Below, piece after piece: positions 45,401 to 57,539 of a DNA stretch of 64,000 bases (the first letter of the stretch is position 1; every line of letters begins with the position of its first letter). A program made the translations under genes and the position numbers. The stretch lies in the NCBI RefSeq assembly GCF_011075055.1, contig NC_058138.1, positions 23,653,568 through 23,717,567 on the forward strand, given 5' to 3'. The notes below the pieces were generated by a model. That model searched no databases and was not told the DNA's origin. It saw nothing but the letters and a program-made list of their open reading frames with translations. This DNA is from Mangifera indica. Taxonomy: Eukaryota > Streptophyta > Magnoliopsida > Sapindales > Anacardiaceae.

Positions 45401-48075
45401 CAACTGAATGGATGGTCTAATTTTGGTGGGCCTGTAATGAATGCTTCAGGTGGGCATATGGGGATAGCACCCCTTCCCATGGACACTTTAGTAAAGCAGA
45501 CCAAGGTATGGATGCTATTTAAACTTGATTAAAATTATTTTCGATAAACCCTAAAGTCTGTATATTGAATCTGCTGCGGTCAGTTTTTTTTTTTCTTTCC
45601 GATTTGGCTAGGTAGTCAGTTTCAACATTTTCTATATTCTAGATTACTTTCTTCTTTTACACTTAATTATGGCATTAACTCTAAAGCAAAAACAAAATGC
45701 CAAATAGTGAGTTGGAGCATGATTTTGGACTTTATGGATCTATGAGATGGTGTTGTGCAAAATGGTTGGCTGACAATCAAAATTAAAATGCTGACAATTC
45801 ATCATTTGCTGAAACTTCTTAAATTGTTATCTTTACTCTTGATTACTACCAAATTTACTATTTTGCCTCATGGCTCTCTTTTTTTGACCTCTTACCAGTA
45901 TTTGGTTGTAAGCCACCACTTATCGTCTCCTCATACTGGCTATTTCATGATTATCATTTCCTGTTAGTTTTTGTGGAAATCGAGTTTTCTGTGAACTAGA
46001 CAGTTTTACTTGATCAAAAAGAAAATAAGCATCTTCGAGCTGGTCCTGTTGTTGCATTTGTGTGAAAATAATCGTGACCTGAAAAACAGAATTGAGAGTA
46101 ATTAGGGGGATGCATCCATGTGCTGGCTTAACCCCCTTTGATGCTCAAGTCAGTTGGAAGCACTCTGTAAAGGGATAAGGGTTTTGGGGAGTGGCAGTCA
46201 TATCTTTACAGCTGCTTTTTGAAGTCTGAAATTCATTCTGCGAGGCATTTTAATTGAGTCAATAATTTTACTGGTGACAATAAAGAATCTGATTTGCTCT
46301 CAATCTTGCCCAGGGTGATACAAACTGTGCCATTCCACAAGCAAAATCAGTGGCTATGGACATTGCTAGTGCACCGCAAGCCTATGGTCAACCTTGTACA
46401 GTGGCACAGATCCAGGAAAGGGAAGTTGATATACGAGCTATTTCTGAGCTGCACCGTTCTCTTGCTAAGAAGGTGATTCTCCATACATTTTTCATATCAT
46501 GCTTGTGATGTTCTAGTATACGGTGACACTTATATAATTTACTCAAAACCATCCAGCGTATCTATAGGAGTGCAAATCTTGCATATGTGTGTACTAATGT
46601 ATGATCATAAATGGAATTGGATTAAAAGTGATGACCTCATGGACTCTTACCTTTTTCATCCAATGCTGTAGGAAGCATTGTTGATGGAACTTAGGAACAC
46701 TAACAATGACATAATGGAAAGCCATAATGGTGGAGATAGCTCTGTAAAAGATTCTGATCCTCTCAGGAAACATATTGCCATGGTACTTGTACAGCTAAAG
46801 GAAGCCAATGGCCAGGCATGTGGCTTCCATTAATGCTAGTTTGTGATTTTCATTGTATCTTTCATGTTACAATTTTATTCTTTGACAATGTGTCCATGAT
46901 TGATTTATTGTATTCTTTTGCAGGCTTCTTCCGCTTTACTTCATTTGAGACAAAGAAATACATACCCTGAAAGCTCCCTACAGCCTTGGCTGAAGCTCCC
47001 AGACAATTCTAGTTGCTTAGGTAGCCTGACTAATAGTTTTGATAATTTTTACGCTTCAAAAGAATGTGGACCTGCTGTCATCGAAATAGTCAGAGGGTCA
47101 AGACTAAAAGCACATACAATGGTAGATTCTGCTATCAAGGTATTAAGAGTCATATTGGTCTCTCTTTGTTACTGTACTGATATGATTATGTTCTCTTCCA
47201 TGTTTTTTTCTTTCCCCGTTTGCATTTCACCCTACTATTTGAACATCGATATATATTCAAGTTTTTCCAGTTTTGCCTCTTCCTGAGAGAAAGATGATCA
47301 AACTATGTCCAATCATGTTCCTTGCGGATTGAATCATCTATACGAATATACAAAAAGAAACTGCAGAATTTAGTATTTTCCACAACTCTTGATTATATTT
47401 TATCGGTTGTGCAACTGTGACAATTTATGTTTGTTTAATTTTGGTGATTGATATCTTTAAGTTGTGTTTTGTGGATTGAGAATCATCTAAAATAGCTGTC
47501 TGCTGGGTTGAAGGTGTGCATCAACTTGTTCTTAAGTTGCTGACTGACGCAATTTGTGTTGTTTCAGGCAATGTCATCAAGAAAGGAAGGGGAAGATGCT
47601 TATATTAGGATTGGAGAAGCTTTAGACCGTTTAGATAAAAGGCATTTGATATCTGACTCTGGAGTACAAATCAGGTCTCCAGAGCAGGTCAATGGCACTT
47701 TGAGTCATCACAATCAGTTTGTTACCAGCACAGCAGAGTTGTCTAACAAAAACGAGACCCAAATTCCCTCGGAGCTTATCACTTCATGCGTCGCAACAAT
47801 GTTCATGATACAGGTAACTTGAGGTTTTGTTTTGACACAAAACTTGCTAGATTGTTTTCCTCATAGTTTCTGTTCTGCATAAATGAGAATTATTTGCTGG
47901 TAATCTGCAGACATGTACTGAACGACAATATCCTCCGGCAGATGTGGCTCAGATAATTGAGTCTGCCGTGTCAAGCTTGCATCCGTGCTGCCCTCAGAAC
48001 CTTCCCATTTACAGGGAGATAGAAATGTGCATGGGACGGATTAAGATGCAAATACTGGCTCTAATACCAACTTGA
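39147..48075 (+). CDS. ALY: ALWAYS EARLY protein (LIN9 homologue, MuvB/DREAM-type complex)
   Basis: Exons: 39147-39245, 39517-39609, 39783-39845, 40280-40357, 40879-41053, 41828-42093, 42201-42567, 42894-42971, 43264-43541, 43629-43685, 44034-44351, 44455-44633, 44722-45004, 45317-45505, 46314-46472, 46672-46815, 46924-47139, 47568-47813, 47911-48075. They give 1150 aa, in the range of Arabidopsis ALY3. The start [13 protein letters not shown] is the family N terminus. A SANT/Myb-like segment follows ([20 protein letters not shown]). The DIRP domain begins near residue 637 ([29 protein letters not shown]-like FLHDEREKL) and leads into a Tudor-like stretch ([20 protein letters not shown]). The C-terminal half is helical. 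ALY proteins act in cell-cycle and developmental transcription. Intron 16 uses a GC donor (CAG|GCATGT); using the nearby GT would shift the frame. I cannot decide among ALY1, 2 and 3. Confidence 0.95.
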
Positions 48076-49912
48076 AATCTTCCCTGTCCGTCCCAACCGT
48101 CACGTAAATATGTTGGTTAAATTTTGATTTAGGGTTTAGTTTAGAGTTTAGCTAGTAGTTTTTGTTTTAACTAATTCAATTAGCAGTTAGCCATGGTTAG
48201 TATTATCCCTTAAGATCATGCCTCGAAAGTATTTAAATTGGCTTTTATTTTTTCTTTTTGCCTCCCATTTATTCTTTGTAATGAGCAGTTGTTGCAATTC
48301 ATTTATATCTCATTCAGAATCAGGAGATTAATAGTTTTTTTTTTTTTTTTTTTTGAACTTTGAGTTTAATATAATTGGAATTATCGGCCAGGATTAGAAC
48401 TTTCATTAGGCAAATTCCATTTAAGCTCCTTCATATTTATTAGGCTATCAGAAGCACCCTGCCCTGTATAAATGACATGGAAACTTCTTTTACCGGTATT
48501 TTATCACACCAACATTATTGGGCCAAGTTATGTTGTCTCACATTTGGTTTGAAGGGATAAGATATTGCCCTAGTAATAAACAAAATGTGGTAATTTTTTA
48601 ATAATTGAAAATAAAAAATAATTTGATTACTATTTTCATTGAAAGATTATTTATGTATTAATTTATTCTAACATAATATTAATTTATTCAAATCCACAGC
48701 ACTGTAAATGTATAGGTAGAACCTCAATAGAAATGGTGTTTGTGAGGTTAGTTTTATGAATCCCACTAGCTTGGAAAACCGCACAATACACATAGGAGAC
48801 CATCCAACTTATTTGAAGTATATTCAAATTGAATAAAACTTAAATAAAAATCAATTTGAGTTTGATTTAAATATAAAAAACTGATTTTAATAACAAACAG
48901 TGATAAAAGAAAAGACGCAAATGACCAAAAAGGAATCACCGGAAAAAATTTATTAGAGAAAGATTCATTGGCAAGCCCTCGAAGTCAAATTGAGCTGTTA
49001 AATTTAAGCTTCAATTCAAATTCAATTTATTCAAACCAAACATGGATTTAAACCCGAGCCAACTGTGCTAAATCCTCCCTTGCCTTCACCCAAGTTCTTT
49101 AGCTTTCCAGAAATTTACAAAGTTGACAATCTTTGAGAATTCTTTCTTAAAATGTTGTTCTCCTTGAATGTAGCATGGCAATATCAATCTCATATTTTAA
49201 TGATTGAAGAAACAGGATTAATCCTTCTATGACAAGACTATACACATTAAGTTCTCTTACATATTCGAATGGATATAAATATAACAGATATATCACCATA
49301 TCATGTGATCAGATTCAAATCACATGACAACACAATAGTTATATTTGTAAATATACGTTCACAACCGTTTGTATATAAATATTATGGATAAACATCATAA
49401 TGTGCCCCCACACATGGCTTTCACATAGAGGGTCGGCAGAAAAAAAAAAAATCCTGCAAGAATAGAATGACACAGACTGGAAGAGTGAGAGACATCCTTT
49501 TCCATTTGACAGAGGCTAAAAATTGAATTACCCACCACATCTGCAGCATAGGGTGCTGCTACATACATTTTAAACCTTTTTTTATCTTGGGGGACCTCAT
49601 TTTTCTGTTAGCTAGCACTAGACACAAACATGGTAGCTGATCCAGAGCAGCAATTGGGTTATAAAAATGAAAGTTAAAAAGAAATTGAATGCCCACAATA
49701 TACAAATTCTCTTTGCTCTTTGAAATTTCTACCCTAAAAATTGGGAGAGCTCAGACACAACACATGCAGAGGCCCAGCCAATCACAGACGCAAGAACAAA
49801 TGCATACGATTCGCCATGAAAATGTACGGGCAAGGGGTTTGCTTATACAGAGGTCCATGAAGTGCCGTGGATATTTACAGCAAAGCCCTTTGTGCAGTCG
49901 ATGGCATTCCAG
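48076..49912. other. Intergenic region between convergent ALY and SNF4 genes
   Basis: Contains both 3' UTRs, a T-run near 48336-48354 and AT-rich DNA with GAGTTTGA-type words (about 48810-49060) like those in the B3-like cluster. I see no gene. Confidence 0.5.
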
Positions 49913-52900
49913 CTAAACACCAAGCAAGAATCTAAACACATCACTCAATGAGATGATACCCTCTACTCGCTTGCTGCCAGCCTCAACAACAATAAGTCTC
50001 CTAACCCCTGAAACCAAACAAGAATCAAACAAACCTGTGAGTACCATATAAATAAAGAGGAAAAGGAAAGTTTTGTATGATCTGCTATAAGAGCTGTTTG
50101 TGATATTACATAGCATGGTTGAAAAACAAAAACAGTTAAAACCGATGGAAAAAAATAAGTACCAGGATTTGCCAACCGCTCCATCACTTTCTGTAAAGGA
50201 TCAGAGCGCAAACACATCTGACATCTCCGTCCGTTGAAGCCATATGAAGGATTTGCATCTTGTCCTAGTTGCAATGCCTACAAGAGTAAAGAAAGGCAGA
50301 GAACACTCGGTATCCTACTAGAAGATTGCATAATGCATATTAAAAATGAGTAAAGAGATGATGCTAATTCATACAAAGGAGTTGAAAATCAGTTTTGTTA
50401 ATCTGTCACTGAATTTAACCTGTTAGAAAACACTCAACTATCATACAGCCACATGCCTTTTGTAGCAGTCTCTTAATGAAATACAACTATTACCTGATGA
50501 ATACTCATTTCCTCAAGATGTATCTGAGCATAAACTCTATCCTTTGCCAAAGCAGTGATATCACTGTCAAGGAAGATGAAACATTTAATTTAAATATATA
50601 TATATATGAAATCTTCCATCCATCAATACATCAGGGGGCAGGAAACAGTGGGAAAAAAATTTACCTTCGTGAATATATATCCACCAATGAGTCATTATCG
50701 TCTACAATGGGTATCGAACTGACTTCAGCTGCACAAGATGCCATGGCGTTAGATAACCAAGTCAGTATGAAACATAGTATATTAACCCAGTTATATTGCA
50801 TTACATCAGATTTTCTAATCAAACAGTTAAAATACGCAAATACAGTGACAAAATGAAGAAATTAAGAAAAGAATCTCAACTGTTAAATTAACCCTGATGT
50901 ATATTTCAAATAGGAACAATGACAGATTATAGTGATGAAAGAAAAGAGAAATACAGTAGTGGATAAATTATCAACTGAAGTGGTCAGATCATCCCTTGAG
51001 AAGAGAAACAAACTAATATGAACAAACAACAAACACTGTGCAGAAGAAAAGTTTGGCTAACCAGAGCAATACAATAAAACAACTCCAAATCTAGAACAAA
51101 AACTAATTGGAATCAAATTAAAGCCCATCCCACTTAATATGAATAATAACCCTAAAGTTTATATACATCTGTTGTAGGAAATTTTCAGGTATCTCACCAT
51201 ATCATTTAATCACATCCTCACAAAACATAGGAACCCTAATTTACATATAAAGTTCTCTTTAAGAGTTACTCAAACAGAAAAAATAATAACAATAATAATG
51301 GGACATGTTCAAATGAAAAGCTAACTTTGTTGAAAATTTTTGAAACACAGAAAAGAAAAGGAAACTCTTTCACAAGATCAACAACAGACTTAATTAAGAA
51401 GATTCATGGTTTGTTGACTTCCTTCACAAAAATTAAAAGACTGAGTGCAAGGGATGTCATGACATGATAGTGAAGACAAAGTACAATGCGGAATTGAAAA
51501 ATGGGGGAAAAAAGCTACAGGATTAAAGCTGATGTGCATGATAGAATCTACTTAATAAAGCCTGGCTGTATTGTTGAAAAAAAAAAGGGAAAAAAAACAA
51601 AGCATATAGTTCAAAAGCAGAGAACAATACCTTGAACTAACAAAGATAGGGCAGCACCAAGTGAAGCATTTGGTCTCAACATTGCAAATGGCCGACAATT
51701 TGATTGCCCAATTTGTGGGACCCATGTACCCAAATGAAGTGAAGATATCGGTTGTTGAAGAACAGGCAATGAGCTAGAAGAATGTTTAAAATGGCGACAT
51801 ATACCTGAAGATCAGGTTCAGATCAGTAATGAATCACATCCCTTAAGCTACAAATTAAGAAAAGGCTTACACTTTAGTATTCCAGACAGGGAAGCAAGGT
51901 GTAGCAGCTGTGGAAATGAACCATCCGGTGACACTGAATGAATAATTGGAACTGTGGCCACCCTGTTTTGTAAAATTTTCAAAGCAACATCCTTCATAGA
52001 GTCATATGGACCAGCCTGCACATTTAGATTATAAATATTACAGCAGTGATTCAATTATCCCAAAACTCTCACTTTAAAAAAACTGCTGCTCTATTACAAA
52101 TCACTAGCAGAATATTTCATGAACTTCATATTTAACGAAAGATTATCTTAAGTATATGAGCTTGAATAAGTGATCAATTAAGAATATCATATGAAGCTTA
52201 CACATTTCATACAAAAATCCTCCAAGAGACAGGGATGGATGATCTTAAAGAATAAATAGATTGCTACAGTTAAAAAAGGCATTTCAGAATTGAGACGATA
52301 ATAGGTTTTAATATGATATCTAGAATTTAAATGAAGACAACACTTCCATTAAGCAGAAAAAAAAAACAAATCTAAGGACAACAGTTTATTAGAGAAGCAA
52401 GCAATGCAAAACGTCAATGCCAACAATCTCCAGATAGGCAACTTTTTCCAGATAATAATCACTAAAGTATTAAGTGGCTCTTCCAGAAACAGGCAACAAT
52501 CAAACAGCAAAAACAAAAATCAGACCACTAAAATTAGGAATTTATCCCGAGGGTTTTCTGCAAAGGGTCAAAACCATTTCTCTCCCTGCAAACAACATGC
52601 ATAGCAAGTGGGCTCCAGCACATTTGGAGCTTCAAGATTTTTCAGAGACATATATTATGTTTGATGAATATGTACTGAAACTTTTGTGGGTGAAATTATC
52701 ATAAGCATCTGTCATAGGTGTTCAAAAATCAGAACACCATCTAGTAAATATGAGGCTATTAAATACCTTGGCAAATTATCCACACAAAGATAAGAAAAAT
52801 AAAAAAATAAAAAGACTGCAGATCAATGTGCAGCGCTATAGAATTTCTGAGAAGCATCACAGGAAGCACTCACATGGACAAAAGGTTTAGGATGTGAAAG

Positions 52901-55900
52901 ACCATCGCCTTCAATTTGTCGATTGAGATGGGCTTTCCCTTCTTTCCAAGCTGCTATGGTGTGTGTCTCTAATTCTTCCTCTGTTAAGTTTGATCCATGC
53001 GTCCCTAACTGAATTATTACAAGGTTATACATCTCATGCAAACTCTGGGATCATGAATGTATGACATATGCAAACATACTGAACATTTAGATTCCAGTTG
53101 TTATTTGTGAATATATATGTTGTGGTAGTGTTTTGGTGTCTCTGTGTGTACACGGTTTATCCCTGTTTCCGTAGAAAAATGTGAAGATAAGACTTCACCA
53201 ATCAAGCACTCTAATAGACATTCTACACATGCAAACATCAGGCAGTGAACATTTGACTAATAAAAACAGTTATAATAGTTGCAAAAAGTCTTTTACGATT
53301 ACAGATTCCGATAGTTGTTGAAAAGCTAACCAAAAATTGGTGGGAAAGGGAAATCCGATAAAACTATAGAGGTTTTTACAGATATGATTCATTCTAAGCA
53401 TATTTTCCATAAAAAATTTCAAATGTTTAAACTGGAGGCCTACTCCCTGATTTCCCACACCCAAAAGTTGGCAAAAGTAAAACTGCAATCTTAGTTTCAT
53501 TGTCTATCTTGGGTAATGTCTATCCTAATATACAAGTGTTTAGCTACTGTATCATATAGAAACAGCATTTCTAACTACAAAAAAATCATAGCACAAATCA
53601 ATTAATGCAAACATCAATACAGTCCTCAATGTTATGCAGCAAAGATATCATTTGAAAGCAATGCCAAAAATTTCATTCTGCTCTCACCTCTCTTAAAATC
53701 ATGATGAAGTCCAATGCAGTAAGAACTCCAACAAATTGGCCCCTGCAAAAATCCCAAAGAGGAGCCACAGGGACTCCCTGCAACAAATATAAACATCAAC
53801 AATTAACACAGATTATCAAATAAATAACACAACAGGCTACTATCAAGAAACTGTTCCACCAAGAGAAAGGAGATGAAGCAGCCAACAAATTGAGAAATTC
53901 TCTGTTCACAACTGTGATAATCGGGAGGACATTGCATGTCTATGGGTAAAAGAGACCCACCTGTTCATAGAGAATATGAAATGCTTGTTTCACAGGTAGA
54001 TTGACATCCAAGGCAATAACCTGCAACATTGGAACTGGTATGAACCTCATAAACAAAGAGAATCATATCCAACAACTTACTATAAGAGCAGCTCATAAAG
54101 AAGGCAAAGTTTTCAAACCTTGCCTGACTCAGGAAGCAACTCATATGCAGTATGTGTCGACAAAAATACAGATATACGCTGTCGAGAGACCCCTAAATCA
54201 GCATCCGAGATTTCTGTAACAGCATCCTGCAAAAGTACAAATGAAGATGTGACCTACTGTACATATAGCAAGATAAGAAAGGTTAAATAAATTAAGATTG
54301 TAACAGAAGTCAACACATCTATTTTTATCAACCTTTTTAAATTAATGCATTATATTAGCTCAACATAAAATTAAAACAGAAACCACAATTAGTAGTATCA
54401 TCTTCAGAACTCTCAATTTCACAAACTTAACATTTTCTCTAGTCAGAGCTCAGATGAACTAAATTAAGCAAGCAAACTATCAAGTATTATCTGAAATTCT
54501 CAAACCTCATGCCAACTTTATGCCACCATTTCTCCAAGCTCATTATCATCATTCTCATTTTACTAATGATTTCCTGAGGCTACAGCATGGTTAGAGAAAA
54601 AGTATTCTCCAAGGACACTTAAGGCCAAAGACATGGATCTCGCAGCAAACCAGAAAGCCTCTTTAGTAAAAGGAAAAACATCTAATTACTTATTGTAACC
54701 TTCAAGTGCTTTTGATCCCCTTTTATATATGAAGGGGAAATGGTGTTTTGGTAATTTTAATTTTGGTTCTTATCGTCACTCAGGCTTATATCAGGTGTTA
54801 CAACAATTCTTAGGTAAAGTAGATTAATTCCATTATGTAAAGATCCTGATTCTTGAAGTAATCTAAGTCATTAGGATATATAACAAAGTATACAACCATT
54901 CAAACATTGCCTATGAACTTTCAGAGTTGACTGATAAGAATATTAGAGACTTATTGTGAATCATTCAAAGTAATTTTCTTAATGCTTCCCTTTTTAGTCA
55001 CCAACACTCAACTTGTCATCGAAGGCAATGTTTGCTGTTGTATTAGCAGCTATAAATTACTTCACAATTTTTTCAAATTTTCATTGACAAGCAAATTTAT
55101 TTAGAAAGCCTAATCATATATCAGAACTTGGTTCTAACTGAAGGCTAAGGACTCTTTAGGGGCGTTCTGATGGCCAATGGCGTTGTTGTGGCTGAGTGAT
55201 GGATTAAATATCGGGTGCCATCACTTTTCTAGAGGACAAATCATCAAACCGTAGACACGGAGAAAAGCTTCATTTCCATTTTGCTTCTCTTTTTGAAAAT
55301 GTATCCTTTCCCTACAACTGAAATACATAAAAAAGGAAAGTACCAAATTATTACAAACAACCTCATAGTAATGACATAACCGGACCACATATACCTAGAG
55401 AATGGACAAGACATAATAAAGTGACTGGTTTTACATAAGTATCTTCACAGAAAAAGGTACCATCTAATGTGGTCCCAGAGCCAAGTACCAGTGGGTTCTG
55501 TTAATGCTGTCATAACTAACATTTATTACTTTAAACCAACTAGTTTCACTTAAGTATCCAAATGAGTATACACGCTTGGCAACTTATTAACTTATCACTG
55601 CAATAGGATAGTCGCTCTCTTCGAAACATATAGCATGTATATCTAACATTACAATGTTATGACAAATTAGGGCCTAATTCCTCCAACATAGTCTATTAAA
55701 GGTTCATAAATCTTAAAAATATGGCAACTTGGTAACCCCCTTAACCAAGATGGAAAGATAGCTGCACTTATAAAAGTAAGGAGTGACTCAAGGACTAGAT
55801 GGGCAAGATGTACATGCCTGATGAACAGACAAAAATTAACTTATCAACCAAAGCATGAAAGAATCCCTTACCGAACACATAGTAACATCATCAACCTCCA

Positions 55901-56680
55901 TGTTGCCAGGTATCTCAGGGGTTGAGACAGTAGAAACCACTGCATTTGGTTCCACAGGTACAACGACAGTATTCACTATCCCAAAACTCCCACTTACATA
56001 GGTCTGTTCCTCAACATGTCTCCATTCACCATCGACAATGAATTTATACTGCACAGATGTGTACATAAAAATCAGTATCAAAGTTTAAACCATACTTTTA
56101 TGACCCTGATTGAAAGTTTGAGCAGATAAAACAATCTAAACTACAAGTAAATATTCATCTGATGCATGCTAGTACTCTTTATTCACAAAAAAACCAAAGA
56201 AAAAAGTATTAATGATAAATAAACTTAATACTTCAGTTTAGTGTCTAAATAATATTTAGTAAAGCAACCTGGTGGTATCCTGGAGGCAACCTGCAAACTA
56301 TCTGAAACACATGAGGACATCCTTCCAACGGTGACATAGGCATATGCTCTGACCACCTGGAAAAAATTTCAGCCAGTACCATATCACATACCCAGTTCGA
56401 ATAACCTAAAGAACTCAAGAAACTAAACAAAAAACACCCTAAAATCATAATATCCATAATCCAATAAGTAAACTGCTAATAATATTATTAATAAAGTTAG
56501 AATCCATATCCAGGTAATCATACACAATCAAGATCATTTTGTTTCATTCACTTGCCTAACAAAAGAGCCACTGAGAAACACCCTTCTCCCTCCATGCGGC
56601 CACACAAACCGAACCGGGATCAAATGAGAACCCATAACCCTACTATTTTCATGTCCAGTGCCTGGAACAGAACTAAACAT
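49913..56680 (-). CDS. SNF4: SNF4/KIN-beta-gamma: CBM-CBS regulatory subunit of SnRK1
   Basis: Minus-strand exons in transcript order: 56680-56556, 56356-56269, 56048-55872, 54226-54119, 54020-53961, 53777-53688, 53008-52874, 52015-51871, 51804-51631, 50728-50665, 50563-50494, 50277-50163, 50007-49913. They give 481 aa. An N-terminal glycogen-binding (AMPK-CBM) domain, about residues 22-100 ([36 protein letters not shown]), is fused to four CBS repeats. Examples are [19 protein letters not shown] and [20 protein letters not shown], and the chain ends [10 protein letters not shown]. This beta-gamma fusion is the plant gamma-type subunit of the energy-sensing kinase SnRK1. I start at 56680 (MFSS) rather than the in-frame Met at 56635 because family members begin MF and the frame is open. 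Intron 1 has a GC donor (TTAG|GCAAGT). Confidence 0.95.
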
Positions 56681-57539
56681 TTCGTCCTAAATTTTATATG
56701 AATACTTATCGAGTTATCCACACAAATACAAATACCAATCCACCAAATGCAAAATTCAGCACCACTAAAACTCAAAATCAACAAACTATTGCATTTCTCC
56801 AACTCTAATTCAAGGTAGAATGACTTAAGATCCCAATTGTTTGTCAATTATTTCTTTCTATACAAGTAGGGATCCTCTACAAGTGAGCAGAGGACCCCTT
56901 AATGTTTACACATGCCGAGTCACCAAATAAAATCCCTAAACAGCAAAAAGCCTTGAATTATCAAAATAAAATTCAAACAACAAAACCCTAATTTCTAATA
57001 GCAAACTCGATTTTGGCACTAAAGAACTAAACTTTGATCACAATCCCACACAATCATCTACATGCAACCCAGATTCAATGTAAATAAACCAATCCCAGTC
57101 AACAAATCAGACTAAACCCCGGAAAAATCCCAAAAAAAAAAAATTAAAATCAGATAAAACCCGTCCTCTGATCTGGCACCAAAAAGAGAAATTTACAAAA
57201 ATTTAAACTGAATCTAATATCAAAGACCTAAAAATGGACTAAATGCACTGGGTTTCGTACTAATTTCGAAAAAAAAAAAGAGTCAAAACATTGAGCCCTA
57301 ACTCGATAGAAAAAAAAATTACAGAAAAGAAACTAAATTTGATCGAGTTTGAACGAGATAAAAGCATAAAGGAAGAGGGCAATGGAGGCTGGATCTGAAA
57401 GAGTGGTGAATTGAGAGCAGAGTTTCAGAGTTTTAAGAAGCAAAGTAAAGAACAGAAGAAGAGACAACGCAACACAAGCCAAGCTAAAAGACGAAAGCTC
57501 GCTGAGCCGTAAAAAGAGAATGCGACGTGTCGGTTTATG

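Noticed and set aside
56556..56635. SNF4 start at the Met at 56635
   Set aside because: The in-frame Met at 56680 gives the MF start usual in the family, with an open frame between.
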